Source of the DNA: PALSA-607 sp963737705 | Lineage (GTDB): Bacteria > Actinomycetota > Actinomycetes > Acidothermales > Acidothermaceae | Assembly (NCBI GenBank): GCA_963737705.1 | Contig: CAVTTP010000006.1 | Location: 434,001-498,000 of the forward strand | Length of the DNA: 64,000 nt | Reading direction: 5' to 3' | In this document: piece by piece, positions 41,939 through 50,540 of the stretch | Numbering within the stretch: the first letter of the stretch is position 1 | Layout of the letters: each line of letters opens with the position of its first letter | Notes under the pieces: generated by a model | Told to the model about the DNA's origin: nothing | The model's input: only the letters and a program-made list of their open reading frames with translations | Database searches by the model: none | Program-made: the position numbers and the translations under genes

Positions 41939-43338
41939 CGAGTGCGGCCGCGGGTGCAACCGGTCTCGTGAAGGCGATCAAACCCCGTCGTCCACGTACG
42001 AGGCGATCCGTCGAGCTCGCGATGCTGGTGTTCGCCGTCATCATCGCGCTAGCGGCCTACGCCGACGTTGGTCTGACGCGTTCGCAACATGTGCCACCCG
42101 ACATCTTGAACTACGGCCTTGGCCTCGGCGCTCTCGTACTGCTCGCACACATCGCGATTCGTAGGTTCGCCAAGTACGCAGATCCGTTGTTGCTGCCGTG
42201 CGCCGCATTGCTCAACGGGCTGGGCCTGGTGCTGATTCACCGGCTCGACCTGGTCGCGCCGAAAGCGGCGCGGTCTGATGCCACCTTGCAGTTGGCGTGG
42301 AGCGCAGTCGGCATCGTCGGCTTCATCGCCGTTCTGGTGATCGTGCGCGACCATCGCCGATTGCAGCGGTTCACCTACACGTCGATGTTGCTCGGTCTGA
42401 TCCTGCTGGCGATTCCGTCAGTGCTGCCTGTCCGATACAGCGAAGTCAACGGCGCACGTAACTGGATCCGGTTTGACGGCTTCTCGATTCAGCCCGGCGA
42501 GTTCGCCAAGGTCCTGCTCGTCGTCTTCATGGCCGGCTTCCTCGTGGCCAAGCGCGATGCGCTCGCATTAGCGGGTCGCAGATTCGCCGGCATCGACCTA
42601 CCACGCGGTCGCGACCTCGGGCCCGTCGTGCTGGCGTGGCTCGTCAGTATCGGATTGCTCGTGCGTGGCCGTGACCTCGGCATGTCCATGCTGTTCTTGG
42701 GATTCTTCATCATCATGCTCTACATCGCGACCGAGCGACTCTCGTGGTTGTTGATCGGTGCGTTGCTCTTCGGTGGCGGGACCTTCCTCGCGTATCACTT
42801 GTTCGGCTACGTGCGACTGCGCTTCGAGGATTGGTTACACCCGTTCAACTACGCGCAGGGTTCTGGATACCAGCTCGTGCAGGCTCTGTACGGTTTCGCT
42901 ACCGGCGGCCTGATGGGCACCGGGCTCGGCAACGGCCGACCTGATCTGGTGCCGTTCGCTAACAGTGACTTCATCGTTGCAACGATCGGTGAAGAACTTG
43001 GACTCACCGGGTTGATGGCTATCTTGCTGGTTTACGTCGTCATCGTGTCGCGCGGATTGCGCGCGGCCTTGTCGGTTCGCGACTCGTTCGGCAAGCTGCT
43101 GGCGGCCGGACTTTCGGTCTGCCTCGCCGTCCAGGTGTTCGTCGTCGTCGGCGGTGTGATGCGGCTGATCCCGCTGACGGGAATCACCACCCCGTTCCTT
43201 TCTTACGGCGGATCCTCGCTCGTATCGAACTGGATACTGCTCGCGCTGCTCGTTCGCATCAGTGATGCCGGGCGCCGTCCGCCGCCCGCGCCATCACCGC
43301 GACCCGACGACGCGATGACGCAGGTGATCCCGCTATGA
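41935..43338 (+). CDS. rodA: SEDS-family peptidoglycan polymerase RodA
   Basis: A 467-residue polytopic membrane protein of the FtsW/RodA/SpoVE family, the glycosyltransferase that polymerises lipid II. NGLGLVLIHRLD, GARNWIRFDGFSIQPGEFAKVLLV, and the signature LPLTGIT-like LIPLTGITTPFLSYGGSSL are present. An Asp-rich extracytoplasmic loop carries RGRDLGMSMLF. It works with a class B PBP, almost certainly the pbpA product encoded next. GTG 41935. Confidence 0.96.
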   Translation: MTSAAAGATGLVKAIKPRRPRTRRSVELAMLVFAVIIALAAYADVGLTRSQHVPPDILNYGLGLGALVLLAHIAIRRFAKYADPLLLPCAALLNGLGLVLIHRLDLVAPKAARSDATLQLAWSAVGIVGFIAVLVIVRDHRRLQRFTYTSMLLGLILLAIPSVLPVRYSEVNGARNWIRFDGFSIQPGEFAKVLLVVFMAGFLVAKRDALALAGRRFAGIDLPRGRDLGPVVLAWLVSIGLLVRGRDLGMSMLFLGFFIIMLYIATERLSWLLIGALLFGGGTFLAYHLFGYVRLRFEDWLHPFNYAQGSGYQLVQALYGFATGGLMGTGLGNGRPDLVPFANSDFIVATIGEELGLTGLMAILLVYVVIVSRGLRAALSVRDSFGKLLAAGLSVCLAVQVFVVVGGVMRLIPLTGITTPFLSYGGSSLVSNWILLALLVRISDAGRRPPPAPSPRPDDAMTQVIPL

Positions 43339-44789
43339 ACAAGCCCATCCGCCGGGTCGCCATTGCCTGCCTGCTGATGTTCGCCGCGCTCCTCGTCAAC
43401 GACAACGTGGTGCAGTACGCGAATGCCAAGACGCTGCGCGACAAGCCCGGTAATACTCGTCTGCTGTTCCAGCAGTACGACCGCAAACGCGGTGACATCG
43501 TGACAGCAACCGGCGTCACGATCGCGAGCTCGGTACCGACGAACGACACGCTGAAGTACCTGCGCACGTACTCCAACGGTCCGTTGTTCGCGCCGGTGAC
43601 CGGGTTCTACTCGATCATCTACGGCGGTTCGCAGATCGAGAGCGCCGACAACTCGATCCTCGCCGGCACCGACGACCGGCTCTTCGGTGTTCAGCAGTTG
43701 TCGAACCTCATCACCGGGCGCACGCCCGAGGGTGGCAACGTCGTGCTCACGATCGATCCGGTCTTGCAGCAGGTCGCCTACACGGCGTTGGCCGGCCGTA
43801 AGGGAGCGGTGGTCGCGGTCGATCCGACGACCGGCGCGATCCTGGCGATGGTCACGTCGCCGTCGTACGACCCCAACGTGCTCTCGTCACACAACCAGGC
43901 GTCGATCACCCAAGACTGGCAGAAGCTGATTGCGGATCCGACGAATCCGATGCTCGATCGTGCGCTCAACCAGACCTATCCACCCGGGTCGACGTTCAAG
44001 CTCATCACCGCGGCCGCTGCTTTGTCGACGGGCCAGTACACGCCCACAACCGTGATTCCGGCGCCCACCACACTCCAGTTGCCGCAGTCGACCAGCGTCC
44101 TGCACAACTTCGCGGGCGAGAGTTGCGGCGGGCAGGCGACGCTGATCCAAGCGCTGACGATCTCCTGCAACACGGCCTTTGGCCAACTCGGCCTCACGAT
44201 TGGTCAGACTGCGCTGCAGGCTCAGGCCGATGCCTTCGGGTTTGACTCGACGTACTCGGTGCCCATGAAGTCGGCCGAGAGCGTCTTTCCGACCGACCTT
44301 TCTGACGCAAACACGATCCAGTCCGCGATCGGTCAGTACGACGTGCGGGCGACCCCGCTGCAGATGGCGATGGTCGCCGCCGCGATTGCCAACGGCGGAG
44401 TGGAAATGAAGCCGTACCTGGTCGACGAGCTTGTCGGACCCGACCTGCGGATCATCGATCAGACAAAGCCAACCGAACTGCGCCGTTCGGTCTCACCGCA
44501 GGTGGCTGCCGACCTGACCCAGATGATGGAGAGCGTGGTCCAGCACGGCACCGGGACGAGTGCGCAGATCAAGGGTGTCACGGTGGCCGGCAAGACGGGC
44601 ACCGCGCAGAATGCGGTAGGAGCAGCGCCACACGCTTGGTTCGTTGCATTCGCACCGGCAGTCCAACCGACGATCGCGATCGCCGTTCTCGTCGAAAACG
44701 GCGGGGGCAACAATGACGCAACAGGCGGCGCCGTCGCGGCGCCGATCGCGAAGGCCGTTATTCAGGCCGAACTGAAGAAGCAACCATGA
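43335..44789 (+). CDS. pbpA: Class B penicillin-binding protein PbpA
   Basis: A 484-residue transpeptidase with an N-terminal TM helix. The active site is STFK (Ser219, Lys222 in PPGSTFKLITAA), SCN (277-279 in ISCNTAFGQL) and KTG (about residue 420 in VAGKTGTAQN). It cross-links peptidoglycan made by RodA. The ATG overlaps the rodA stop (ATGA), a translationally coupled pair. It lacks the MecA-type domain of the PBP at 34-37 kb. Confidence 0.96.
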   Translation: MNKPIRRVAIACLLMFAALLVNDNVVQYANAKTLRDKPGNTRLLFQQYDRKRGDIVTATGVTIASSVPTNDTLKYLRTYSNGPLFAPVTGFYSIIYGGSQIESADNSILAGTDDRLFGVQQLSNLITGRTPEGGNVVLTIDPVLQQVAYTALAGRKGAVVAVDPTTGAILAMVTSPSYDPNVLSSHNQASITQDWQKLIADPTNPMLDRALNQTYPPGSTFKLITAAAALSTGQYTPTTVIPAPTTLQLPQSTSVLHNFAGESCGGQATLIQALTISCNTAFGQLGLTIGQTALQAQADAFGFDSTYSVPMKSAESVFPTDLSDANTIQSAIGQYDVRATPLQMAMVAAAIANGGVEMKPYLVDELVGPDLRIIDQTKPTELRRSVSPQVAADLTQMMESVVQHGTGTSAQIKGVTVAGKTGTAQNAVGAAPHAWFVAFAPAVQPTIAIAVLVENGGGNNDATGGAVAAPIAKAVIQAELKKQP

Positions 44790-44828
44790 GGCATCCGAGC
44801 AGGAATACGCCAACGAGAGGGTTTCACC

Positions 44829-46565
44829 ATGACTGAGCCACGGCGGCTCGGCGATCGCTACGAGCTGGGCGAAGTGCTCGGCTACGGAGGCATGGCTGAG
44901 GTGCTCCGGGGGCGCGACATCCGGCTCGGCCGTGATGTCGCAGTCAAGACCCTTCGTGTCGATCTTGCCCGCGAGCCCTTGTTCCAGGCCCGCTTCCGGC
45001 GCGAAGCGCAGTCAGCGGCATCGCTGAATCACCCGTCGATCGTGGCCGTCTACGACACCGGCGAAAGCACTCTCGACGGCACGACGGTGCCCTACATCGT
45101 CATGGAATACGTCGATGGCCGAACACTGCGCGATCTGCTGAAGAGCGAGCGGCACATCATGCCGACCCGCGCACTCGAGATCACCGCCGAGATTCTGAAG
45201 GCACTCGACTACAGCCACCGCAACGGCATCATCCACCGCGACATCAAGCCCGCCAACGTCATGCTGACGCGATCGGGCGAAGTGAAGGTCATGGACTTCG
45301 GCATTGCGCGGTCCGTGGCGCAAGCGAGTGCCGCAGTCACGCAGACGGCCGCCGTAATCGGCACCGCGCAGTACCTCTCGCCCGAACAAGCGCGCGGCGA
45401 GCAGGTTGACCCGCGCAGCGACGTCTACTCCACCGGCTGCCTTCTCTACGAACTGCTCACCGGGACGCCGCCCTTCACTGGTGACTCCGCTGTCGCTGTC
45501 GCGTATCAGCACGTGCGCGAAGACCCGATCCCTCCGTCGCGGGTCAATCCCGATGTGAGTCCGGCTATCGACGCCATCGTGCTCAAGGCGATGGCTAAGA
45601 ATCCGGCGAACCGTTACCAGAGTGCCGCCGAGATGCGCGAAGACATCGAGCGCGCGCTGAGCGGAGTGCCTGTCCACGCCACTCCGCTGCTGCACGACCA
45701 GACGGTCAGTATCGCTCCGGTCGCCAGCGACGAGATCCCCCGCCGACAGCCGCGCGGCCGTCGTCCGCTCGTCTACATCATGCTTGCGCTCATCGCATGC
45801 GCCGTGTTCATCGCGCTCGGATTGCTGCTGCGGCAGGCACTCACGACCAAGCACCCCGCGGTTACCGTGCAGGTGCCGAGCGTGACTGGCTTCTCCCAGG
45901 CTGACGCGATCTCGACACTGAAGACCGCGGGCCTGAATCCCGTCGTGCAGGTGGCCGGCAGCCCGACGGTTGCCAAGGGACTCGTCATCAGCGAGAACCC
46001 ACCAACTGGTACGCCGCTGCCGTTGAAGACCACCGTCACGATCTACGTCTCGAGCGGCCCAGCAGCAGTGCCGGTGCCTGACCTCACCAACAAGTCACTC
46101 ACCGACGCGAAAGCCGAACTGCTGCGCGACAAACTCGCGCTGGGGACGATCACGACGCAGGATTCGGCACTCGCCGGCAACACCGTGCTGAGCCAAACCC
46201 CGAAGGCGGGGACGACGATTGCGTCGGGCGCCGCGGTGAATGTGGTCGTCGCCAGCGGCAACAGCACGGTGCCAGACGTGCGCAACCTGCCACTCGACGA
46301 GGCTGAGCAGGCGTTGACAACCAACGGGTTCAACTTCCAGCCGATCAACCAGGCGAGCAGCACAGTGCAACCCGGTTTTGTCATCAATCAATCGCCAGGG
46401 CACGACACGGCTGCGAAGACCGGCACGGTGGTGAAGCTTTTCGTAGCTGTCGCACCGCCCCCGCCGCCGTCGTCCTCGCCACCTGCTTCACCGCCACCGG
46501 GCAGTTCATCGCCATCGACAAGCACGTCAGCGACACCCTCCGTGAGCCCGACCGCCACGCCGTAA
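44829..46565 (+). CDS. pknB: PASTA-domain Ser/Thr kinase PknB
   Basis: A 578-residue receptor kinase. Kinase domain (about 12-275) with LGYGGMAEVLRG, VAVKTLRVD, HRDIKPANVML, DFGIAR and GTAQYLSPEQARG; TM helix (about 318-340); three extracellular PASTA domains (about 350-545) that sense muropeptides or lipid II; then a Pro/Ser/Thr tail. It phosphorylates FhaA, MviN-like and division proteins. In many actinobacteria pknA lies just before pknB; here only one kinase follows pbpA. ATG 44829 follows GAGAGGG. Confidence 0.96.
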   Translation: MTEPRRLGDRYELGEVLGYGGMAEVLRGRDIRLGRDVAVKTLRVDLAREPLFQARFRREAQSAASLNHPSIVAVYDTGESTLDGTTVPYIVMEYVDGRTLRDLLKSERHIMPTRALEITAEILKALDYSHRNGIIHRDIKPANVMLTRSGEVKVMDFGIARSVAQASAAVTQTAAVIGTAQYLSPEQARGEQVDPRSDVYSTGCLLYELLTGTPPFTGDSAVAVAYQHVREDPIPPSRVNPDVSPAIDAIVLKAMAKNPANRYQSAAEMREDIERALSGVPVHATPLLHDQTVSIAPVASDEIPRRQPRGRRPLVYIMLALIACAVFIALGLLLRQALTTKHPAVTVQVPSVTGFSQADAISTLKTAGLNPVVQVAGSPTVAKGLVISENPPTGTPLPLKTTVTIYVSSGPAAVPVPDLTNKSLTDAKAELLRDKLALGTITTQDSALAGNTVLSQTPKAGTTIASGAAVNVVVASGNSTVPDVRNLPLDEAEQALTTNGFNFQPINQASSTVQPGFVINQSPGHDTAAKTGTVVKLFVAVAPPPPPSSSPPASPPPGSSSPSTSTSATPSVSPTATP

Positions 46566-46593
46566 CGGGTCGCGTCAGCTCGTCAGTGATCGC

Positions 46594-47205
46594 CTACAGC
46601 GGCGAACTGATGAGCTCGGCGCGAGCTGGCGCGCCGTCGTCACCGCAACGCACCAACCAGTTGGCCAGCATGCGGTGGCCACCTTGTGTCAGCACCGACT
46701 CGGGGTGGAACTGCACGCCTTCGACGTCGACATCGCGGTGCCGCATGGCCATGACGACGCCCGAGTCCGTTCGCCCCGTTACCTCGATGCTGCCCGGCAG
46801 GGTCGATTCGACGACGGCGAGTGAGTGGTAGCGGGTAGCGGTGAACGGGTCGGGCAACCCGGCGAGCACGCCGGCGCCGGCGTGATGCACCTCACTGGTT
46901 TTCCCGTGCAGCAACTCGGGCGCGCGATTGACGATCGCGCCGTACGCGACGCCGATCGCTTGATGGCCCAAGCACACTCCGAAGATCGGCACCCGGCCGG
47001 CCATCTCTTTGATGAGCGGTACGCAGACTCCGGCATCTTCTGGAATCCCCGGACCAGGGCTCAGCAGGACACCGTCGAACGCCGCAGCATCGCCCGGTTT
47101 GACCTCGTCGTTGCGCAGCACCACGCAGGTCGCCCCAAGCTGGCCCAAGTACTGGACGAGGTTGAACACGAAGCTGTCGTAGTTGTCGACGACGAGAATG
47201 CGCAC
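46594..47205 (-). CDS. trpG: Class I glutamine amidotransferase, TrpG/PabA-like
   Basis: A 203-residue glutaminase subunit that supplies ammonia to anthranilate or 4-amino-4-deoxychorismate synthase. ILVVDNYDSFVFNLVQYLGQLG starts it; SPGPGIPEDAG, the nucleophile loop GVCLGHQAIG (Cys), and GVQFHPES (His, Glu) form the catalytic triad. In actinobacteria this gene by pknB is usually labelled TrpG but may serve folate synthesis. It is the last of the leftward unit DUF881-sortase-small protein-TrpG and converges on pknB. Confidence 0.93.
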   Translation of the reverse strand: MRILVVDNYDSFVFNLVQYLGQLGATCVVLRNDEVKPGDAAAFDGVLLSPGPGIPEDAGVCVPLIKEMAGRVPIFGVCLGHQAIGVAYGAIVNRAPELLHGKTSEVHHAGAGVLAGLPDPFTATRYHSLAVVESTLPGSIEVTGRTDSGVVMAMRHRDVDVEGVQFHPESVLTQGGHRMLANWLVRCGDDGAPARAELISSPL

Positions 47206-47278
47206 GCAGCGATCCTCCCAGATGCCGCCGCCCGGCGTCGCCGACTATCTGCGCGCCTGCCCTACCCGGTGACAGCCG

Positions 47279-47521
47279 CTATCCGGCGGGCAGCGTCGAC
47301 GGCGACACCAAAGGCGAGCTGGTCGGCGCTGGCGACGAGGTCGGAATCGTCTGCTCGATCGAGGGCGAATTCACGTTGACGTCGTTCCACGGCAAGCGCG
47401 GTTCGACCCAAGGGAAGATGACGAAGAACAGCAACGCGAGGACGCCGACGAGCAGCGCGACGCACCCACCCAACTTGCCGGCGAGGCCACCAGGAAGCTT
47501 GCGCCACAACCATTCGTACAT
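47279..47521 (-). CDS. Small membrane protein next to the sortase
   Basis: An 80-residue protein with one TM helix (LGGCVALLVGVLALLFFVIFPWVEPRLPW) and a Ser/Pro/Thr-rich outer tail. A similar short gene is common beside class E sortases and trpG in actinobacteria, with no known role. ATG 47521 starts 2 bp after the sortase stop, so it is in the same unit. The PRLPWNDV motif after the helix is the most conserved-looking part. Confidence 0.75.
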   Translation of the reverse strand: MYEWLWRKLPGGLAGKLGGCVALLVGVLALLFFVIFPWVEPRLPWNDVNVNSPSIEQTIPTSSPAPTSSPLVSPSTLPAG

Positions 47522-47523
47522 GG

Positions 47524-48318
47524 CTAGCCCCCCACCAGGGCTGGCGGCGAGCCAGCCGACTTAGGCAGCGCCGACTGAAGGAGCCCGGTCACGATGAGCC
47601 GGTGCGACGCCGAGTACTTCGGCGTGCAGGTGGTCAACGTAATGAGCGCCTGGGTCGGCGTGGCACGCGGCTGGCCCGGCACGGGCAAGACGACCGCGGT
47701 GTCGGTCGGCAGCACGGTCTGGGTCTTCGTGACCAGGTAGGTGTACCAGGTGTCGCGAGTCTCGATGACGATCGCGTCGCCAACAACAAGTTCGCCGAGG
47801 CCGTTGAACGGCGCGAGATAAGTAGTCCGATGGCCCGACACCACGAAGTTGCCAATGCCACCGGGGTTTGCCGTGCCCGGGTAGTGCCCAGGCCCCTTCT
47901 TCAGGTCGTCGGTCGATACCCCCTCGACGATGGCGTAGCCGTATTTGGTGCCTAGGCGGGGAATCCGGATGATGCCGATCGCGTCACCCGGTAGGGCAAT
48001 CGGAGCGACGGTCGGCGCCGAGGCCGACGGCACGGACGTCGGGCCCGGGCTGCCCGAGACTGGGGCACTTGGTGATGCGGACGACGGAGTGCCGGCCGTT
48101 GTAGTCGGCGTCGGCGTGGGCGGCGCTGCCCACAACGTCTGCAGCTGGTGGTTGAGCTGCGATTGGGCGTGCTCGGTGTACAGCCCGGTGAACCAGAGCT
48201 CGTATCCGATGAACAGGAAAACGATCACGCCGAGGGTGATGAGCAGTTCGCCCAGCACCCTGATCGTTTGGTTCGCTCGTGAGGCCCGCGCGAAGACGAA
48301 ATCGGACGACGTCGTCAC
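47524..48318 (-). CDS. srtE: Class E sortase
   Basis: A 264-residue membrane-bound transpeptidase that attaches surface proteins with LAXTG-type sorting signals to peptidoglycan. N-terminal TM helix (about 22-45), Pro/Ser/Thr linker (65-110), then the catalytic domain with VVSGHRTTYLAPF (His163), TLTTC (Cys231) and Arg240 in ASHRLIV. I start at GTG 48318, which overlaps the DUF881 stop; the longer frame upstream is a shadow. No sortase substrate is visible in the window. Confidence 0.94.
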   Translation of the reverse strand: MTTSSDFVFARASRANQTIRVLGELLITLGVIVFLFIGYELWFTGLYTEHAQSQLNHQLQTLWAAPPTPTPTTTAGTPSSASPSAPVSGSPGPTSVPSASAPTVAPIALPGDAIGIIRIPRLGTKYGYAIVEGVSTDDLKKGPGHYPGTANPGGIGNFVVSGHRTTYLAPFNGLGELVVGDAIVIETRDTWYTYLVTKTQTVLPTDTAVVLPVPGQPRATPTQALITLTTCTPKYSASHRLIVTGLLQSALPKSAGSPPALVGG

Positions 48319-49052
48319 GAATCCGCCGCGTGCGCGTAAGCGAGCGTGAGAGCCCCGGTGTAGGCCGGCATCGTGACATCTCCCTCGACATCGAGCTTGT
48401 AACCGAGTTGGTAGGCAGCGACGTACTGCTTGTAGATGATCACATCGGGCGCATCGTTCAACGCCTGTTGCAATTTCTGCGGATTTCCAATTGCCTGCAC
48501 GGTGTAGGGCGGCGAATACACGATGCCGTGCAGCAGCAGCGTGTTGCCGACGCAACGCACGGCACTGGTCGAGATCACTCGTTGCCCCTGCAGCGTCATG
48601 GCCTCGGCCCCGCCAGACCACAAGGCATTCACCACCGCCTGCACGTCCTGCTGGTGCACCACGAGGTAGTCAGGTGGCACCGCGCTGGGCTCCTTACCCG
48701 GCAGTGACGGAGCGTCGTTCAAGGTGACCGTTACGGCAGGCCCAGTCACGGGCTCCAGCCCCGCGTCGTCGGCCACCGCGGCCGCCTGGTTGGCGGCCTG
48801 GGCTACCCGGCTGTCGGTCTTCGCCGCCTCAGAGGTGGCCGCTTGAACCTTGCGCTCGAGGGCGGTCAGCGCCTTGCCCTGGGCGATCACCGTTCGCTGC
48901 TCGCGAGCCGCGAGGGTGTTGACGTCGTCGCGGCCGGTCACCCGCAGGTCGAAGCCGTGCGACGTAGTGGCCGACGTGGCGAACAGCAGGCCGGCAACAA
49001 GGGCTGTAGCAGGGACGCCGTAGCGCCACGCTTGTGACGACCGGATCTTCAC
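48315..49052 (-). CDS. DUF881 family protein
   Basis: A 245-residue exported or membrane-anchored protein: a hydrophobic N-terminal segment (GVPATALVAGLLFATSATT), a coiled-coil stretch (about 45-90), and the DUF881 block with VTVTLNDAP, VHQQDVQAVVNALWSGGAEAMTLQGQRVISTSAVRCVGNTLLLHG and YSPPYTVQAIG. Function is unknown; the gene is regularly found with crgA and sortase genes in actinobacteria, suggesting a role at the division site. GTG 49052. It is divergent from crgA with a 111-bp spacer. Confidence 0.9.
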   Translation of the reverse strand: MKIRSSQAWRYGVPATALVAGLLFATSATTSHGFDLRVTGRDDVNTLAAREQRTVIAQGKALTALERKVQAATSEAAKTDSRVAQAANQAAAVADDAGLEPVTGPAVTVTLNDAPSLPGKEPSAVPPDYLVVHQQDVQAVVNALWSGGAEAMTLQGQRVISTSAVRCVGNTLLLHGIVYSPPYTVQAIGNPQKLQQALNDAPDVIIYKQYVAAYQLGYKLDVEGDVTMPAYTGALTLAYAHAADS

Positions 49053-49163
49053 CGCGCCGCCACCGCCGTCCTCATCTGCAGATCCTGATCCCCGACGGCT
49101 ACGCTAACCGAGGGCGAAGCCTTGGGCTCCCCCGATCCGTCGAACGCTCCCGAAGGGCTTGTC

Positions 49164-49421
49164 GTGCCGAAGTCGCGCGTCCGTAAGACCGAGGTTTTCA
49201 CTCCGCCGCCGAAGCGCTCGGCCAACAAGCGGGTCAGCCCGCCGTGGGTCGCCCCGACAATGGTCGGTTTCATGGTGGTCGGGGTGCTCTGGCTGGTCCT
49301 TGGATACGTCTCCAACTACGGGTTTCCGGGGATGAGCAGCTTGGGCGGCCAAGGCGGCAACCTGATCGAGGGCTTCGCACTCCTCGTGATCGGCCTAGGC
49401 CTCGCCACCCAATGGCGCTAG
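49164..49421 (+). CDS. crgA: Cell division protein CrgA
   Basis: An 85-residue membrane protein. It begins MPKSRVRKTEVFTPPPKR, the usual basic CrgA start, and has two TM helices (TMVGFMVVGVLWLVLGYVSNY and IEGFALLVIGLGLATQWR). CrgA recruits or coordinates FtsZ, FtsI and FtsQ at the septum. GTG 49164 has GAAGGG 7 nt upstream; a longer frame to 49122 is less likely. It is the only rightward gene in this stretch. Confidence 0.93.
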   Translation: MPKSRVRKTEVFTPPPKRSANKRVSPPWVAPTMVGFMVVGVLWLVLGYVSNYGFPGMSSLGGQGGNLIEGFALLVIGLGLATQWR

Positions 49422-49437
49422 GGCTTTCTCTCCGCGA

Positions 49438-49495
49438 TGATCATGGGGAAATGGGGCACTCATGGGGCTCGGAGACCCCCATCTTCCCATGATCA
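49438..49495. repeat. Imperfect 19-bp inverted repeat with ATGGGG motifs
   Basis: TGATCATGGGGAAATGGGG (49438-49456) is matched by the reverse complement of 49477-49495 with two mismatches, around a 20-bp centre that itself contains another ATGGGG/CCCCAT pair. It lies 16 bp after crgA in the 217-bp convergent spacer to the rhomboid gene. It may act as a bidirectional terminator or be a REP-like intergenic element. Confidence 0.75.
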
Positions 49496-49582
49496 CGAAT
49501 GAAGGACTGAGGGTCATCGCCCGCGCAATTCACCCTTGATTCACCCGGAAGCTGCGAATCACACGCCTGTAATTCATCCACA

Positions 49583-49609
49583 ACCGTTATCCACAGTGGG
49601 GATAACGGT
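49583..49609. terminator. 10-bp hairpin containing a consensus DnaA box
   Basis: ACCGTTATCC (49583-49592) and GGATAACGGT (49600-49609) are exact inverted repeats around ACAGTGG. The left arm and loop include TTATCCACA (49587-49595), identical to a bacterial DnaA box; TCATCCACA, one mismatch away, lies at 49574-49582. It may end transcription of the converging crgA and rhomboid genes or bind DnaA away from oriC. Confidence 0.5.
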
Positions 49610-49638
49610 CAGCCGGTGAGTTCGCCGTGCCCGCGGGA

Positions 49639-50535
49639 TCAACCCGTCAGGTTGTGGGTCCGGAGCACGACCATGATCACGAGGATCGCAGCGAGCGCGA
49701 CGGAGCTGCCGATCTGGATCGCCGTCCGATTTGGTCGCGGAGCGTAGGCCCAGGCCGCCCCGAGCGCAGCGCCGGCGATGAGACCACCGATGTGGGCCTG
49801 CCAACTGATGTTTGGCAGCGAAAAGCTCAGCACCAGGTTCAACCCGATCGTGAGCGCGATCGGCTGGATATTCAGCCGGAGCCGACGCCCGACCACGAGC
49901 AGTGCACCGAACAATCCGAAGATCGCACCCGATGCCCCCAGCTCAGGGACGTTCGGGACCGTCAGCACGTAGGCGAGCACCGAGCCTGCGAGGCCGGTGA
50001 GCAAGTAGATCGCGACGAATCTGACCCTGCCGAGGAGCGCCTCGAGTGGCGGTCCGACGACGAATAGCGCCCACATGTTGAACATGATGTGCAGGAAGAA
50101 CGCGCCTCCGTACGACGGCGGCTCGTGTAGGAACATGCTCGTGAGCAGCCGGTAATACTCGCCGTGCGCCACGCCGACCACCTGTGGCGCGCCGGTGGGA
50201 CCGCCTTGTATCGCGAGGCCGATCTGGTCGAAACGGTTCACGAACGCGGTCGATGAGAGTTCGAACAGGAAGACGAGGCAGTTGAGCCCGATGAGCGCGT
50301 AGGTCGCGGCGTGTGGGTTGGCGGTGACGCGACCACCGAGGACCGTGCGGGTTTGCCGTGTCCGGCCCTGCTGCACACACTCCGGGCACTGGAAACCGAC
50401 GGCGGCCGGAATCATGCAGTCAGGGCAGATCGACCGCCCACACCGCTGGCAACTGATGTAGGTCTCCCGGCCGGGATGCCGGTAACAGGTGGGTGGGTTA
50501 CTGGCTTCGGCAGGCCCACGCGGGTCTGCGGTCAC
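49639..50535 (-). CDS. Rhomboid-family intramembrane protease with zinc-ribbon N-terminus
   Basis: A 298-residue membrane protease. The N-terminal zinc-binding segment (CYRHPGRETYISCQRCGRSICPDCM and CPECV) is common in actinobacterial rhomboids. Six TM helices follow, with the catalytic Ser in GASGAIFGLFG and His in AHIGGLIAGAALG, plus HIMFNMWALFVVG. It cleaves membrane protein segments; its substrates are unknown. GTG 50535 lies 5 bp after the cyclophilin stop on the same strand, so the two are co-transcribed. Confidence 0.93.
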   Translation of the reverse strand: MTADPRGPAEASNPPTCYRHPGRETYISCQRCGRSICPDCMIPAAVGFQCPECVQQGRTRQTRTVLGGRVTANPHAATYALIGLNCLVFLFELSSTAFVNRFDQIGLAIQGGPTGAPQVVGVAHGEYYRLLTSMFLHEPPSYGGAFFLHIMFNMWALFVVGPPLEALLGRVRFVAIYLLTGLAGSVLAYVLTVPNVPELGASGAIFGLFGALLVVGRRLRLNIQPIALTIGLNLVLSFSLPNISWQAHIGGLIAGAALGAAWAYAPRPNRTAIQIGSSVALAAILVIMVVLRTHNLTG

Positions 50536-50540
50536 CTGCG

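Noticed and set aside
48319..48621. N-terminal extension of the sortase frame
   Set aside because: It is the out-of-frame shadow of DUF881, with Arg/Cys-rich sequence; GTG 48318 gives the usual TM start.
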